Assembly: GCA_945913025.1 (NCBI GenBank)
Contig: CAMECJ010000006.1
Span: 1-64,000, forward strand
Origin: an uncultured Elusimicrobia bacterium
GTDB taxonomy: Bacteria > Elusimicrobiota > Elusimicrobia > Elusimicrobiales > Elusimicrobiaceae
Direction: 5' to 3'
DNA length: 64,000 bases
In this document: positions 25,571 through 33,731 of the stretch, piece after piece
How positions within the stretch are numbered: position 1 is the first letter of the stretch
Layout of the letters: every line of letters begins with the position of its first letter
Notes under the pieces: model-generated
The model's database searches: none
Told to the model about the DNA's origin: nothing
Seen by the model: only the letters and a program-made list of their open reading frames with translations
Made by a program: the position numbers and the translations under genes

Positions 25571-27355
25571 ATGAAAAATATACTTACCCGTCCGATAGGA
25601 GAATTGATAACCGGACATCCGCTGATTGTAAATTATAAAAAAATGTGGCCGTTTATCAAACCTTACTGGTTCCGCGCTATGCTGGGTATTTTGCTGGCGT
25701 TGCCGGTGGGTGCGCTGGATTCGGTCATCGCGCTTTTTATGAAGTCGTTTACCGATGACGTTTTAGTTGCCAAAGACGCGCTGCTGGCCACATATATTCC
25801 GGTTTTGATTGTCGGGTTTGTGTTGGTGCAGAGCACTTTAACATACGTGGTAAAGTATTTAAATACGTGGGTGGGCAGCAAAATTACGCTTTCCGTACGT
25901 AAAAAACTGTTTAAAAAATTGCTGACGATGCACAGCGGGTATTTTGATACGACCGACTCCGGCTATGTGCTTATGCGTTATAACAACGACGCCGATACCG
26001 CCTGCAACGGCCTGATTAAAAACCTGCGTATGATTGTTACGCGCGTTTTTTCTTCTATTACGCTCATCGGGGTGCTGTTGTATAACTCCTGGCAGCTTAC
26101 GTTTATCGCCGTTGGTGCATTTGCGGTAGCCGGCGGATTGATTTTTGTCGTGCGCCGCAAACTGGAAGAGTTGGTCCGTAATACGATTGTAGTCGGTTCT
26201 GTGGCTATGCGCGCTTATAATGAAACGTTCAACGGTAACCGTACCGTCGCCGCTTATAACCTGCAGGAAGACCAATACCGCCGCTTTGAACGCTTGATGG
26301 ACCGCGTGTTTGATTTAAATATGGGTATGGTAAAGCGTACGGGATGGCTGTCCCCTGTAATGCACTTTATCGTATCGCTCGGCTTGGCCCTTGTGTTCTG
26401 GCAGAGCAGCTCTATGATTGTGAAAGGTACCATTACCAGCGGTAACTTTACGTCGTTTGTAGCCGCGTTGCTGATGTTGTATACACCCGTTAAAAGTATG
26501 GGGGATAATTACGTCGATATCAAGCAGGCGTTTTTATCTATTGACCGTATTTTTGAGATTTTCTCCCTTAAAACCGAGATTGAAGATAAAAAAGACTCTC
26601 GTACCCTTGACGGCGTTAGAAAAGAGATTCGTTTTGAAAAAGTATGGTTCGCCTATAAGCCGGATACTTACGTGCTGAAAGATTTGAATCTGACCGTTCC
26701 CGTGGGAAGCACGGTGGCGTTGGTGGGCAATTCGGGCGGCGGAAAATCCACCGTTGTCAGCTTACTGCCGCGCTTTTACGACGTGACCAAAGGCCGCGTT
26801 TTAATCGACGGAGAAAATGTGAAAGATTTTACGTTGAAATCGCTGCGCGACCATATCGCTGTCGTGTTTCAGGATAACTTTTTGTTTTCCGGCACGCTGC
26901 GCGACAACATCTTAATCGGCCGCCCGGGGGCGACGGAAGAAGATTTAAAGGAAGCCATCAAAAACGCCCATTTGCAGGATTTTATCGCTTCGCTGAAAAA
27001 AGGGTTGGATACGGAAATCGGCGAACGCGGCATTACACTTTCCGGCGGCCAGCGCCAGCGCGTGGCGATTGCACGCGCGTTTGTGCGTAACGCCGACGTC
27101 GTCATTTTGGACGAAGCGACGAGCGCGTTGGACAACAAGTCCGAAGCCGTGGTGCAGAAGGCGCTAGAAAACTTGATGAAAAACCGTACCGTGTTTGTCA
27201 TCGCCCACCGCCTGTCTACCGTGGTAAACGCCGACAAAATTGTGGTGCTTAACGAAGGCCGTGTGGTGGAAGAAGGCAAGCACGAAGACTTGTTAAAGAT
27301 TGAAAACGGTGCCTATGCGGCGTTGTACAACGCGCAATTCAAAAAGAGAAAATAA
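25571..27355 (+). CDS. MsbA-like ABC exporter (fused membrane and ATPase domains)
   Basis: A 594-residue half-transporter. Residues about 25-330 are the six-helix exporter membrane domain. Residues about 345-590 are the ATPase with Walker A GNSGGGKST, signature LSGGQRQR, Walker B VVILDEATSALD and switch His in VIAHRLS. Similar to MsbA lipid A-core flippases, but multidrug or peptide export cannot be excluded. It stands alone with its own terminator. Confidence 0.9.
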   Translation: MKNILTRPIGELITGHPLIVNYKKMWPFIKPYWFRAMLGILLALPVGALDSVIALFMKSFTDDVLVAKDALLATYIPVLIVGFVLVQSTLTYVVKYLNTWVGSKITLSVRKKLFKKLLTMHSGYFDTTDSGYVLMRYNNDADTACNGLIKNLRMIVTRVFSSITLIGVLLYNSWQLTFIAVGAFAVAGGLIFVVRRKLEELVRNTIVVGSVAMRAYNETFNGNRTVAAYNLQEDQYRRFERLMDRVFDLNMGMVKRTGWLSPVMHFIVSLGLALVFWQSSSMIVKGTITSGNFTSFVAALLMLYTPVKSMGDNYVDIKQAFLSIDRIFEIFSLKTEIEDKKDSRTLDGVRKEIRFEKVWFAYKPDTYVLKDLNLTVPVGSTVALVGNSGGGKSTVVSLLPRFYDVTKGRVLIDGENVKDFTLKSLRDHIAVVFQDNFLFSGTLRDNILIGRPGATEEDLKEAIKNAHLQDFIASLKKGLDTEIGERGITLSGGQRQRVAIARAFVRNADVVILDEATSALDNKSEAVVQKALENLMKNRTVFVIAHRLSTVVNADKIVVLNEGRVVEEGKHEDLLKIENGAYAALYNAQFKKRK

Positions 27356-27384
27356 CCGGTATTTGCTGTGTATAGGGTTATCCG

Positions 27385-27418
27385 GCAGAGGGTAAGTTTT
27401 GCTTATCCTCTGCTTTTT
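27385..27418 (+). terminator. Terminator after the ABC exporter gene
   Basis: GCAGAGGGTAAG pairs with GCTTATCCTCTGC, followed by TTTTTG. Confidence 0.85.
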
Positions 27419-27455
27419 GTTGTATTGAAAAGGGCAGAAGTCTGTCAGAAAAGAC

Positions 27456-27855
27456 AAAAAGGAGTCCTCCGCGTTTGTTTAACGCGGAGGACTATCTAGT
27501 CGACTCTTCCATTCTATACGCTCGCTTTCCCCTAAAGGGCACTTGCAGTTTAAGAATTTTGCCGTGCCGCACGCAACCTGAGACCGATTGCTACAGCCCA
27601 CGTCCCGGGAAGCTCCCTCTCGTCCTCAAACGAAGGGCCCAAAGCTTGTGAACCGCACCTGCAATCCGGCGAACTTGCTGCGCCGCATCTAAACAAAGAA
27701 CTCTCATTTTCTGCCGCCCTCCGCATTTTGCGCCGCGTTCTTCACGTGTGCGCACCACACGGAGCGGAACAGTTTCTTCCGGCGCACCGCCTGACATCTT
27801 GTGGAAAGACTGATACGCACGGGGATGTTTTCTGCCCGTTTACCCCAACGGGGAT
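27456..27855 (-). ncRNA. Probable structured non-coding RNA, about 400 nt
   Basis: A good promoter starts it (27889-27862) and a 13-bp GC-rich hairpin (27463-27493) followed by five U on the reverse strand ends it. No convincing coding frame lies inside: the longest is 68 codons, Arg-rich and without a ribosome site. Many short inverted repeats are visible. I tested it by eye against RNase P, tmRNA, 6S and SRP RNA consensus segments and found none of them. It follows the XRE repressor gene on the same strand. No match to a known family is claimed. Confidence 0.5.
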
Positions 27856-27861
27856 ACTAAT

Positions 27862-27889
27862 AGTATAGTGGTTTTTAGGCTAAAATCAA
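27862..27889 (-). promoter_or_regulatory. Promoter of the putative 400-nt RNA
   Basis: On the reverse strand TTGATT (27889-27884), a 16-bp spacer and TATACT (27867-27862). It begins 8 bp after the stop codon of the XRE repressor gene. Confidence 0.6.
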
Positions 27890-27896
27890 GGGGGCT

Positions 27897-28577
27897 TTAA
27901 AAAACATCCGTTATTTTTAGTACCGCCGTTGCCAGCGGGATAATTTCGGCAAGGGCAATACGGGATTCCTGCGTTCCGTCTATTGCAGAAAGACAGGCCG
28001 TCTCTCCGAGTATTTGCACGCGTGTTAGCTGTATTTTTCCTAGCGCGCGTACGAGCATAATCTTTCCGTTTTCCAGCTCTTGTGCCGGCCGGAGAAGGAG
28101 CAGATTATTTTCTCTGTTCGGGCTGGCGTTATCCGTATTTGCAAGCAGCCATTTTCCGCCTTGGGCAGCACGGCGGGGGAATGTCCACCATTCGGCCACC
28201 TCGCTTTCTTCGTATAATGGGAAAGCGGCGGTAACGCCGGTTAACAGGGGTATAGAAACGCTGTTGCCTTTTTGGATAAAATTGTCAGCGCTGTAAGCGT
28301 TTGATTCGTCTAACGCGTCGTGCAATGCGGCCTGCGTGCGGCGGTTTTGCATATCCGGATAGGTGGTTAAGGGCGGGAATAGCTGTGTAACGTCGTACGC
28401 ATCCATATCGAACAACCGGGCCATTTTAGCCAAAAAACCTTTGGACGGGCGGCGTTTTCCCGTACTCCACAATGCTACGGTGGCTGTGGAGACTTGCAGT
28501 ATTTTTGCTAGCTTTGCCTGCGCTCCGCGCAAAACACCGCCGTTCCATTTTTCTAATTGTTTTTCAAATTTATTCAT
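27897..28577 (-). CDS. XRE-family repressor with possible S24-like C-terminal domain
   Basis: A 226-residue protein from MNKFEKQLEKW, with GGAGG before ATG. Residues about 20-65 are an HTH (QAKLAKILQVSTATVALWSTGKRRPSKGFLAKMARLF). The C-terminal half (GNSVSIPLLTGVTAAFPLY, then LLLLRPAQELENGKIMLVRALGKIQL) has the layout of the LexA/S24 fold of phage CI-like repressors, but I see no clear Ser-Lys dyad. A strong divergent promoter lies upstream, as in a lysogeny switch, yet no early phage genes follow. It may be the surviving immunity gene of an eroded prophage. Confidence 0.7.
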   Translation of the reverse strand: MNKFEKQLEKWNGGVLRGAQAKLAKILQVSTATVALWSTGKRRPSKGFLAKMARLFDMDAYDVTQLFPPLTTYPDMQNRRTQAALHDALDESNAYSADNFIQKGNSVSIPLLTGVTAAFPLYEESEVAEWWTFPRRAAQGGKWLLANTDNASPNRENNLLLLRPAQELENGKIMLVRALGKIQLTRVQILGETACLSAIDGTQESRIALAEIIPLATAVLKITDVF

Positions 28578-28627
28578 CGTTGGTACCTCCAAAAATAAAC
28601 TAGCGGGATGCCTGATTAAAAAAATGC

Positions 28628-28657
28628 TTGACAAACACTAACAATACTTACTATACT
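28628..28657 (+). promoter_or_regulatory. Strong promoter divergent from the XRE repressor
   Basis: TTGACA (28628-28633), an 18-bp spacer and TATACT (28652-28657). On the other strand TTGTTA-N18-TTTAAT could serve the repressor gene. The region between holds AGTA-rich near-repeats that could be operators. The + strand transcript would enter 28664-29088, where there is no credible gene. Confidence 0.5.
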
Positions 28658-28663
28658 AGCTTT

Positions 28664-29088
28664 ATGGAAAGCGTAAAGATCCGCTTTTCATCTTACCGGC
28701 GTACAAGGGTATTTTCCAACAAACTGATGGAACACCAAATATGGAGTGGTTTAGCTTTCTAAACCTGCGTCGTGCCAGCGGCGTTTTGGCTCCGTTACGC
28801 CTGAAACTGCATAATTCTGCCCGGAACTATGTAGTTTATTGTAGCAAATAAAAAGCCGTTTGGGTTAGCAAAGTTAACGGATTGGCGGTCTTCCCCAGGT
28901 AAAAAGGGCTTTTGGACGCGCAAGCGTACTTTGCTCCCAACGGCTTCTATAGCATGAATATGAGGATAATAATGGATGGGTTGCTTGGTCTGTTGGGAAT
29001 CGGATGTTTATGCGAATTTATCCGTTTGTCCAAGCCGTAAAGCAACAGGATTTTCCTTCCGGAAAGAGAAATAATCTATAATATATAA
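28664..29088 (+). other. Gene-free but hairpin-rich region before yfcC-like gene
   Basis: No coding frame beyond about 32 codons. Several inverted repeats are present: AAAGCG/CGCTTT (28678-28690), GGTTTAG/CTAAACC (28749-28767), CTGCATA/TATGTAG (28807-28834), and a long one with arms 28853-28874 and 28928-28946 (AGCCGTT and AGCAAAGT in the arms). A structured RNA made from the promoter at 28628 is possible but unproven. Confidence 0.3.
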
Positions 29089-30480
29089 ATGAAATCCGGA
29101 TTTTCCATTAACATTTACGGCCTGATTTTTGCCATTATGTTGGTTATGGCCGCTTTGACGTATATTCTCCCCGCCGGCCAGTATGATACCGTTGAAAAAG
29201 ACGGACGGACATACACGGTGGCGGGTTCCTATCACCACGTATCGGCCAACCCGCAGGGAATCGGTTCCGTGCTGACCGCTCCCGCCAAGGGCTTTCGCGA
29301 CTGCGCGGATATCATCGTGTTTATTTTTATAACGGGTGCGGTGTTTACTATTTTGGAACGCACCGGTACGGTAAACGCCGTGATTTTGGGAACCAGCTAT
29401 TTGTTTTCCCGAAAAGAAACGCTGAAGAAATTTTTTATTCCCGTTTCTATGCTGCTTTTTTCGCTGGGCGGTGCGGTATTCGGAATGGAAGAAGAAACTT
29501 TAATTTTTATTCCGCTTTTTATTCCGTTGGCGCTGTCGCTCGGTTATGATACCGCCGTCGGCGTAAGTATTCCGTTTTTAGGCGCGTGGGTGGGATTCGG
29601 TTCGGCGTTTATGAATCCGTTTACGGTGGGCATTTCGCAGGGAATTGCCCAGCTCCCTCTTTATTCCGGTTTGGGGTACCGTTTGCTGGTATGGGCCGTA
29701 TGTACGGCGGTGGTAATTGTATTTGTAGCACTCTACGGAGAAAAGGTCCGTAAAAACCCCCAAAAAAGCGTTACGTATGAAGCGGATTTGGAACGCCGTA
29801 AACATTTGCATTTGAACGTTCTTCAAAAGCCGGAATTTAAAAAATCGCATATTTGGATTTCCCTTATTTTTGCGTTGGGAATGGGTATTTTGGTATACGG
29901 CGTGGCCGTGTTTCACTGGTATATCGTGGAGATTTCCGGTCTGTTTTTGGGCGTGGGACTCGTTTGCGCTATGATCGGCCGGCTGAGTTTGAACGAAACG
30001 ACGGACGCGGTGGTGGACGGCGCGCGCAGTATGGTAAGCGTATCGGTTATGCTGGCGCTTGCCCGTGCGATTGTGGTCATCGCTTCCGACGGCCGTATTC
30101 TGGACACCGTGCTGAACGTTATTGCGGGCGGCATCGGGCAGCTTCATCCGCTGCTAGCCGTGGAGGGAATGTTTTGGGCGCACTCGTTTATTAACTTTTT
30201 TGTGGCGTCAGGTTCCGGCCAAGCCGTGCTGACAATGCCCGTGATGATTCCGCTGTCGGACTTAATCGGCGTCAGCCCGCAGCTTTCCATTTTGGCGTAC
30301 CAATTCGGCGAAGGCTGGACGAACGCCGTTATCCCCACCGCTCCCGTTACGATGGCCGCACTGGGAATGGCGGGCGTACCGTGGCTGAAATGGGCGCGCT
30401 GGAACCTGCCGCTTCAAATTATATTAGCCGTTCTTTCTATGCTTCTGTTGATTCCTCCTTATTTATTAAATTGGAAATAG
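29089..30480 (+). CDS. YfcC-family membrane transporter
   Basis: A 463-residue protein with about 11-12 membrane helices. The family pattern is clear: ALTYILPAGQYD near residues 20-31, the GGAVFGMEEETLIFIPLFIPLALSLGYD stretch near 125-152, and the repeated C-terminal counterpart INFFVASGSGQAVLTMPVMIPLSDLIG. YfcC proteins belong to the ion-transporter/ArsB-NhaD-like superfamily and are thought to carry amino acids or carboxylates; the substrate here is unknown. TATAAT ends exactly 6 nt before ATG and no Shine-Dalgarno is present, so the mRNA is predicted leaderless. Confidence 0.88.
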   Translation: MKSGFSINIYGLIFAIMLVMAALTYILPAGQYDTVEKDGRTYTVAGSYHHVSANPQGIGSVLTAPAKGFRDCADIIVFIFITGAVFTILERTGTVNAVILGTSYLFSRKETLKKFFIPVSMLLFSLGGAVFGMEEETLIFIPLFIPLALSLGYDTAVGVSIPFLGAWVGFGSAFMNPFTVGISQGIAQLPLYSGLGYRLLVWAVCTAVVIVFVALYGEKVRKNPQKSVTYEADLERRKHLHLNVLQKPEFKKSHIWISLIFALGMGILVYGVAVFHWYIVEISGLFLGVGLVCAMIGRLSLNETTDAVVDGARSMVSVSVMLALARAIVVIASDGRILDTVLNVIAGGIGQLHPLLAVEGMFWAHSFINFFVASGSGQAVLTMPVMIPLSDLIGVSPQLSILAYQFGEGWTNAVIPTAPVTMAALGMAGVPWLKWARWNLPLQIILAVLSMLLLIPPYLLNWK

Positions 30481-30494
30481 CCCTTCTTTACAAC

Positions 30495-30518
30495 GGCCCC
30501 TTTCCAAGGGGCTTTTTT
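30495..30518 (+). terminator. Terminator after the yfcC-like gene
   Basis: GGCCCCTTT pairs with AAGGGGC, followed by six T. Confidence 0.8.
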
Positions 30519-30872
30519 ATGACTTGTTCCGCTAAAATTGATCTGGAAAACGGGATTTTTGCCCGCGCCGCCCGTTTGGGCCTGTGCGTTTATGCGCGCG
30601 CGGGAGAGTTGTGTTGCGCCTCTTCGGACGGAAAATTGCGGCAAATGCTGCTAGTATACAACTGTTTTTTTGCGGAGGAAAACAGACGGGCGGCGGGGGA
30701 AGAATGTCCGCAGGATATTTGGGCGTTTTATAAGCTTGAAGTGCGCGCGTCGGGGCGTTTGCCCGTGACGATTTATCCGCCGGATTTGGAAATAGAAATC
30801 CGTTGGTTAGAAAATACGGCGCCGGAAGGCGGGGCCAAGGGCTTGACCCGTTTTTTTTTTTTGATACCATAG
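30519..30872 (+). CDS. Doubtful small ORF running into the pilin 5 promoter
   Basis: 117 codons from an ATG placed directly on the T run of the previous terminator, with no ribosome site. The first 100 residues look protein-like (mixed hydrophobic and acidic, LENGIFARAARLGLCVYARAG). The last ten (GLTRFFFLIP) are simply the T12 promoter of the pilin cassette read in frame. It may be the remains of a gene cut by arrival of the cassette, or not a gene. Confidence 0.3.
   Translation: MTCSAKIDLENGIFARAARLGLCVYARAGELCCASSDGKLRQMLLVYNCFFAEENRRAAGEECPQDIWAFYKLEVRASGRLPVTIYPPDLEIEIRWLENTAPEGGAKGLTRFFFLIP
30843..30870 (+). promoter_or_regulatory. Pilin-cassette promoter 5 with T12 spacer
   Basis: TTGACC (30843-30848), CG, twelve T (30851-30862), GA, TACCAT (30865-30870). 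The spacer is 16 bp. Confidence 0.75.
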
Positions 30873-30879
30873 GGGCATC

Positions 30880-30957
30880 CCGAGGAATTCTGTTTGTGGT
30901 TTCCTGTATGGGCACAGTCGGCTTAAAAACGGCTAATTCAGGGCAGAAACCCCTCGG
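30880..30957 (+). promoter_or_regulatory. Type B structured leader, copy 2
   Basis: CCGAGGAATTCTG pairs with CAGAAACCCCTCGG around an inner region with ATGGGCACAGTCGGC and AAAAACGGC. The inner part aligns with 54469-54532, while the outer stem has different bases that still pair. Confidence 0.55.
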
Positions 30958-30985
30958 TGTAACTTTTTTGATAGGAGAAATGAAT

Positions 30986-31450
30986 ATGAAAGGTTTTACC
31001 TTGATTGAATTATTGGTGGTTGTACTTATCATCGGCATTTTGTCGTCGGTGGCGTTGCCGCAATACCAAAAAGCGGTAATGAAAAGCCGCACGGCAGAAG
31101 CTTGGGTAAACTTAAAGAATCTTAATATGGCGGTAAATGCGTATTGTTTGGAAAACCCGGGCGCGTATGAATCCTATGTTTCTGGTAGCAATGAGTCGTT
31201 ACCGATTGATGTTACTAACTCAAAAAATTTTAATTATAGAGGTTGGATTCAGTGTAGTCACACTAATCCGCATGATATTATGGCTAATTGGCAAGGCGGC
31301 GGCGGATACTCTTTTTCGTTGGGTATTAACCCCAGAACGGGTAGTCGGTCGTGTAACGGTAATTCTTGTAAAGATATCGGCTTTGTAAATTATATTTCTA
31401 ATAATGACGATATTTGTTTGTGTGGCGGTAGCTGTTACTACGCCAACTAA
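30986..31450 (+). CDS. Type IV pilin-like protein (class B), pilin 5
   Basis: A 154-residue prepilin. The start at 30986 (MKGFTLIEL) is 8 nt from AGGAG; an ATG two codons earlier is too close. Leader MKG, cleavage at G/F, Glu5 present, then SSVALPQYQKAVMKSRTAEAWVNLKNLNMAVNAYCLENP. The body ends with the class B pattern GSRSCNGNSCKDIGFV and ICLCGGSCYYAN. Closest relatives in the window are pilins 2 and 7, which share its leader type. Confidence 0.9.
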   Translation: MKGFTLIELLVVVLIIGILSSVALPQYQKAVMKSRTAEAWVNLKNLNMAVNAYCLENPGAYESYVSGSNESLPIDVTNSKNFNYRGWIQCSHTNPHDIMANWQGGGGYSFSLGINPRTGSRSCNGNSCKDIGFVNYISNNDDICLCGGSCYYAN

Positions 31451-31471
31451 ACTGACGTAAATCTTGCCGTG

Positions 31472-31502
31472 AAAGTTCCCGTGTCAAAAACGGGAACTTT
31501 TT
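31472..31502 (+). terminator. Terminator after pilin 5
   Basis: AAAGTTCCCGT pairs with ACGGGAACTTT, followed by T residues. Confidence 0.85.
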
Positions 31503-31536
31503 ATCGTGATTCCGTTGAGGCATCGTTGGAGATTAT

Positions 31537-31608
31537 TTGACATATCTTGTTTTTTATGCTATAATATATTAAATTACAAATGCGAAAGGTGCGCTTTGTA
31601 ATTTTTTT
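31537..31608 (+). promoter_or_regulatory. Consensus phage promoter followed at once by a terminator-like hairpin
   Basis: TTGACA (31537-31542), 17-bp spacer, TATAAT (31560-31565), with TGC before the -10: a perfect and extended sigma70 promoter. Transcription should start near 31572. The first transcribed bases form a hairpin, AAATTACAAA (31571-31580) with TTTGTAATTT (31595-31604) and an inner GCG/CGC, followed by more T. It could be an attenuator ahead of the packaging genes. Confidence 0.65.
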
Positions 31609-31698
31609 ATCTATCCTTTTTCTTTCCTTTATTTTTCCGAATGAGTCCGCGCGTTTTTGCGCGGCGTTGCCGTTTATTTTCTTATTCGGAGTAATTTT

Positions 31699-32145
31699 AT
31701 GCCAACTAAAACCGTTTCGCCCGCCAAGGGCGTTTGCCGCGCGGACAAAAAGCCCGCGCCGCTTCGTTATCAGGCGGAGTTTTGTACGCGGTTGTTGTCT
31801 TTTTTTGACGTGCCCGCGTTTCGCGTAACCGAGGTAATGAAGCGCGACGGATCCGTCTCGCTGGTGGAAACCGCCGCCGAACTCCCTACGTTTGCCGCGT
31901 TTGCCAAGTCGCTCGGCACAACATGCGCTGTATTGGAAACGTGGGAGAAAACGCATCCCGCTTTCCGCGAGGCGGCCCAAAAAGCGCGTGATTTACAAAG
32001 CAATATCCTCATCCAAAACAGCTTGCGCGGAAATTATTCCGCTTCGTTCGCTGTTTTTACGGCTAAAAACCTTTTGGGGTGGCGCGACGGAAAAGAGGAT
32101 ACTGCTTCTCCTGCGCCGCTTGTCGTGCGCTGGGAGGATAAATGA
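31699..32145 (+). CDS. Phage terminase small subunit (probable)
   Basis: A 148-residue protein with GGAGTA before ATG. The middle holds an HTH-like region (LPTFAAFAKSLGTTCAVLETWEKTHPAF), as in terminase small subunits that recognise the packaging site. The end overlaps the terminase large subunit gene by 4 nt (ATGA), the usual order. It opens the phage cluster. Identification rests mainly on position plus the HTH. Confidence 0.75.
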   Translation: MPTKTVSPAKGVCRADKKPAPLRYQAEFCTRLLSFFDVPAFRVTEVMKRDGSVSLVETAAELPTFAAFAKSLGTTCAVLETWEKTHPAFREAAQKARDLQSNILIQNSLRGNYSASFAVFTAKNLLGWRDGKEDTASPAPLVVRWEDK

Positions 32146-33452
32146 AAGCTTCTCCCGTGGTTATTCCCTATCATCCGCGTCCGGCGCAGGCGCTTATTCA
32201 TCCGCAGTTGGAAGCGCACCGCTTTTGCGTGTTGGTTACGCACCGCCAGCTGGGTAAGACGGTTTGCGCCGTCAATCATCTGCTTAAAAAAGCGCTTCAA
32301 AACGATAAACCTCATCCACGTTATTTTTATATTGCGCCGTTTTTGAAACAAGCCAAGATGATTGCTTGGGATTATTTAAAGCGTTTTTCCGCCCCGCTGC
32401 CGGACGTGACCGTGTTGGAAGCGGAATTATGCGTCCGTCTGCCTAACGGCGCGCGCATTTGGGTGGCGGGGGCCGATAATCCCGACGCGCTGCGCGGCAC
32501 GTATGCCGACGGCGTGGTGCTGGACGAGTACGCCCAAATTAAGCCCGATGTATTTACCGAAATCGTCCGCCCGATGCTTCTTTCCCGTGAAGGGTGGGCC
32601 GTTTTTATGGGTACGCCCAAAGGCCAAAATGCGTTTTATGAGTTGTTTAACCGCGCCCAAAAAAATGCGCGAAACGAACCTGCCGTCTGGTGGGTCGGCG
32701 TGTTCCGCGCCGATGAGTCGGGCGTGATTTCGGCGGGAGAATTGGCGCGTTTACAGCGGGAAACGCCGCAAAGAGTGTTCCGGCAGGAATACCTGTGCGA
32801 TTTTACAGCCAGTGCGGAAAATATTTTGATTCCCATTGACCAAGTTTCCGCCGCCGTCACACGGAAGTATGCTCCCGCCGAACTGCGCGGCGCACCGCGC
32901 GTAATCGGCGTGGACCCTGCCCGTTTCGGCGACGACCGGAGCGTTATCTTTATGCGACAGGGGCTGCAATCGTTTGCCCCGCTTGTGTTTTGCAAGCTGG
33001 ACAATATGGCGCTGGCGGGGAATGTCGCCCGACAGATTGACGCCTTCCGTCCGGACGCTGTTTTTGTGGACGCCGGATGCGGCGGCGGCGTGATTGACCG
33101 TTTGCGCCAGTTGGGGTTTACGGTTACGGAGGTGCCGTTTGGCGGAACGCCTTTCCGCGCAGGACAGTACGCCAACAAGCGCGCGGAAATGTGGGGGGAA
33201 ATGGCACAGTGGATTGCGGCAGGCGGGGCGCTTCCCGACGATCCGGCTTTAAAAGCGGACTTGTGCCAAGTGTGCTATGATTATGACGCTTCCGGCCGGA
33301 TGCGCTTGGAACCGAAAGAGAAAATTAAAGAACGCTGCGGCCGGAGCCCCGATTTGGCCGACGCGCTTGCTTTGACATTTGCTTCTCCCGTCCGCCCGCG
33401 CAGCCTGCGGGAAAGCGGCGAGTTCGCCCTCAGCGAATACGACGTATTGTAG
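32142..33452 (+). CDS. Phage terminase large subunit
   Basis: A 436-residue packaging motor. The ATPase has a Walker A-like THRQLGKTVCAV near residue 30 and Walker B DGVVLDEYAQI near 120, with the coupling stretch MGTPKGQNAFYELF. The nuclease domain shows acidic residues at VIGVDPARFGDDRSV, VFVDAGCGGGVID and SPDLADALALTFA, matching the RNase H-like fold. All catalytic positions look intact, so packaging may still work. It is translationally coupled to the small subunit gene. Confidence 0.92.
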   Translation: MKASPVVIPYHPRPAQALIHPQLEAHRFCVLVTHRQLGKTVCAVNHLLKKALQNDKPHPRYFYIAPFLKQAKMIAWDYLKRFSAPLPDVTVLEAELCVRLPNGARIWVAGADNPDALRGTYADGVVLDEYAQIKPDVFTEIVRPMLLSREGWAVFMGTPKGQNAFYELFNRAQKNARNEPAVWWVGVFRADESGVISAGELARLQRETPQRVFRQEYLCDFTASAENILIPIDQVSAAVTRKYAPAELRGAPRVIGVDPARFGDDRSVIFMRQGLQSFAPLVFCKLDNMALAGNVARQIDAFRPDAVFVDAGCGGGVIDRLRQLGFTVTEVPFGGTPFRAGQYANKRAEMWGEMAQWIAAGGALPDDPALKADLCQVCYDYDASGRMRLEPKEKIKERCGRSPDLADALALTFASPVRPRSLRESGEFALSEYDVL

Positions 33453-33553
33453 TTTTTCCTAAGCTGTGTTAGCCGATGAGACAGAACGGCAGTCCTTTTC
33501 TGCCCCTGATTTTTGCCGCTGTATCCGCAGGGAAAAAATTTTATAAAAAATGC

Positions 33554-33583
33554 TTGACAAATAAATATATTTTATGATATAAT
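33554..33583 (+). promoter_or_regulatory. Second consensus phage promoter
   Basis: TTGACA (33554-33559), 18-bp spacer, TATAAT (33578-33583). It lies 100 bp after the terminase gene and points toward the portal gene. Confidence 0.65.
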
Positions 33584-33589
33584 TAAAAA

Positions 33590-33715
33590 ATAAAAGTAAT
33601 CCTCAAGTTATATTCTTTTCACCTATCCTTTATTTTTCTTGTTGTAACGGTATGATTCTTTTGCTTTGCGGTCTTTTTATATAAAAAGAAAACCGCCTCT
33701 TTCAAAGCGGTTTTG
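33590..33715 (+). ncRNA. Possible 125-nt terminated leader RNA upstream of the portal gene
   Basis: It runs from the expected start of the promoter at 33554 to the hairpin AAAACCGC/GCGGTTTT (33689-33714), which ends in TTTT. The sequence between is T/C-rich (CTATCCTTTATTTTTC) and resembles the leader after the promoter at 31537. The hairpin may also end the convergent small gene. Confidence 0.4.
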
Positions 33716-33731
33716 TATAAATCCGTCCGGT

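Noticed and set aside
27591..27797. 68-codon reverse-strand ORF inside the putative RNA
   Set aside because: Arg-rich, no ribosome site, no recognisable fold, and the transcript has promoter and terminator typical of a structured RNA.
27456..27855. RNase P RNA, tmRNA, 6S RNA or SRP RNA
   Set aside because: The conserved segments I know (GAGGAAAGUCC, a tRNA-like end with GGTTCGAAUCC, GGAAGGAAGCAGC) are not found on either strand. A covariance search could still overturn this.
28853..28946. A second small RNA on the reverse strand formed by the long inverted repeat
   Set aside because: The only -10-like box (TATAGA) overlaps the stem, so the transcript would start inside it; kept only as part of the hairpin-rich region.
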